Under the pieces are notes generated by a model, which was not told where the DNA came from, searched no databases, and saw only the letters and a list, made by a program, of their open reading frames with translations. This document shows positions 5,667 to 6,302 of a stretch of DNA of 6,302 nucleotides, piece by piece (position 1 is the first letter of the stretch; every line of letters begins with the position of its first letter). Made by a program: the position numbers and the translations under genes. The DNA is taken from NCBI GenBank assembly GCA_002694065.1, contig NZKZ01000089.1:1-6302 (forward strand), read 5' to 3'. The DNA is from Acidiferrobacter sp. (GTDB lineage: Bacteria; Pseudomonadota; Gammaproteobacteria; Arenicellales; UBA868).

Positions 5667-6302
5667 TCAGTTTTTGCGCGGCAGGTACAGGTCCGTAATC
5701 GTGCCCTCGAAGGCTTCTGCTGCCAGAGCAACCGTCTCTGAGAGAGTGGGGTGGGGATGCACGGTGAGGCCGATATCCTGAGCAACGCAGTTCATTTCGA
5801 TGGCCAGCCCGACCTCCGCGATAAGATCTCCGGCGTTCGGGCCGACAATACCTGCCCCAATAATCTGTTGTGTGGCGGGATCAAAAAGCAGCTTCGTGAA
5901 TCCCTCGCTGCGGGCAAGTGCTAGAGCACGGCCACTGGCAGCCCAGGGAAAGACGCCTTTGTCATAGTCAATCCCCTGAGCCGTTGCCTCAGTTTCGGTG
6001 AGACCCACCCAGGCAACCTCCGGATCCGTGTAGGCGACTGACGGAATAACCCTGGCCTCAAAGCCGCTCTTAAGGCCGGCAGCGACTTCGGCAGCAACCT
6101 TACCCTCGTGAGTGGCTTTGTGCGCCAGCATCGGCTGTCCCACGATGTCGCCGATCGCAAAGATATGCTCCTGGTTGGTTCGTTGCTGTTTATCGACCGA
6201 AATAAAGCCTTTGTCATCGACCGACACACCCGCTGCCTCGGCAGCAATACGATGACCATTGGGAGAGCGGCCGACCGCGACCAGTACCGCATCGTATGTC
6301 GC
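5667..6302 (-). CDS. lpdA: Dihydrolipoamide dehydrogenase (E3), C-terminal part (5' partial)
   Basis: The frame is open on the - strand from the window edge to a TGA at 5667-5669, giving the last 211 residues of a protein usually about 470 long. The FAD/NAD-binding N-terminus and redox disulfide lie outside. Visible parts are DAVLVAVGRSPN (4-15), the FAD-contact motif IFAIGDIVGQPMLAHKA (47-63) and the interface domain from about 85 on, with YTDPEVAWVGLTE, FPWAASGRA and HPHPTLSE. H184 and E189 in the last motif are the expected active-site pair of the partner subunit in the homodimer. The enzyme reoxidises dihydrolipoyl groups with NAD+ in the pyruvate and 2-oxoglutarate dehydrogenase complexes and glycine cleavage. 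The close likeness to E. coli Lpd separates it from glutathione or mercuric reductases. An internal GTG at 6227 is not a start. The E1 and E2 genes may lie upstream. Confidence 0.96.
   Translation of the reverse strand, partial: ATYDAVLVAVGRSPNGHRIAAEAAGVSVDDKGFISVDKQQRTNQEHIFAIGDIVGQPMLAHKATHEGKVAAEVAAGLKSGFEARVIPSVAYTDPEVAWVGLTETEATAQGIDYDKGVFPWAASGRALALARSEGFTKLLFDPATQQIIGAGIVGPNAGDLIAEVGLAIEMNCVAQDIGLTVHPHPTLSETVALAAEAFEGTITDLYLPRKN

Noticed and set aside
5667..6227. A separate 186-residue protein starting at an internal GTG at 6227
   Set aside because: The frame continues upstream to the window edge with residues that match dihydrolipoamide dehydrogenase, so it is part of a longer lpdA.

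Overview
The window appears to come from a Gram-negative proteobacterium, most likely a gammaproteobacterium. The evidence is an E. coli-like dihydrolipoamide dehydrogenase C-terminus, a YbfF-type hydrolase, and moderately high G+C with dense packing and frequent GTG starts. The taxon call is inference from protein resemblance recalled without a search.

Layout: bases 1-4875 are read on the + strand and hold five genes. They are the C-terminal part of a COG4339-type HD-domain phosphohydrolase (1-561, start outside the window), the propionyl-CoA carboxylase biotin-carrying alpha subunit pccA (609-2597), the mutase-associated G protein meaB (2594-3565), methylmalonyl-CoA epimerase mce (3589-3993) and an FkbM-type SAM methyltransferase (4015-4875). 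Bases 4872-6302 are read on the - strand. They hold the C-terminal 211 residues of dihydrolipoamide dehydrogenase lpdA (5667-6302, start outside the window), followed 18 nt later by a YbfF/ABHD11-type alpha/beta hydrolase (4872-5648). The two gene sets converge and share a single palindromic CTAG that supplies TAG stops to both strands.

Function: pccA, meaB and mce are three components of the propionyl-CoA to succinyl-CoA route. PCC carboxylates propionyl-CoA to (S)-methylmalonyl-CoA, the epimerase makes the (R)-form, and a B12-dependent mutase, guarded by MeaB, makes succinyl-CoA. The PCC beta subunit and the mutase are not in the window and probably lie upstream. The HD hydrolase and the FkbM methyltransferase flank the pathway genes with operon-like spacing but have no known role in it. 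On the other strand, lpdA (E3 of lipoyl-dependent 2-oxoacid dehydrogenases) is paired with a hydrolase whose mammalian relative ABHD11 is linked to lipoylation upkeep of the 2-oxoglutarate dehydrogenase complex.

No gap exceeds 50 bases. I see no tRNA, rRNA, CRISPR array, insertion sequence or convincing sigma-70 promoter or intrinsic terminator. This is mostly core metabolism; the points worth a second look are gene-neighbour associations rather than a new system.
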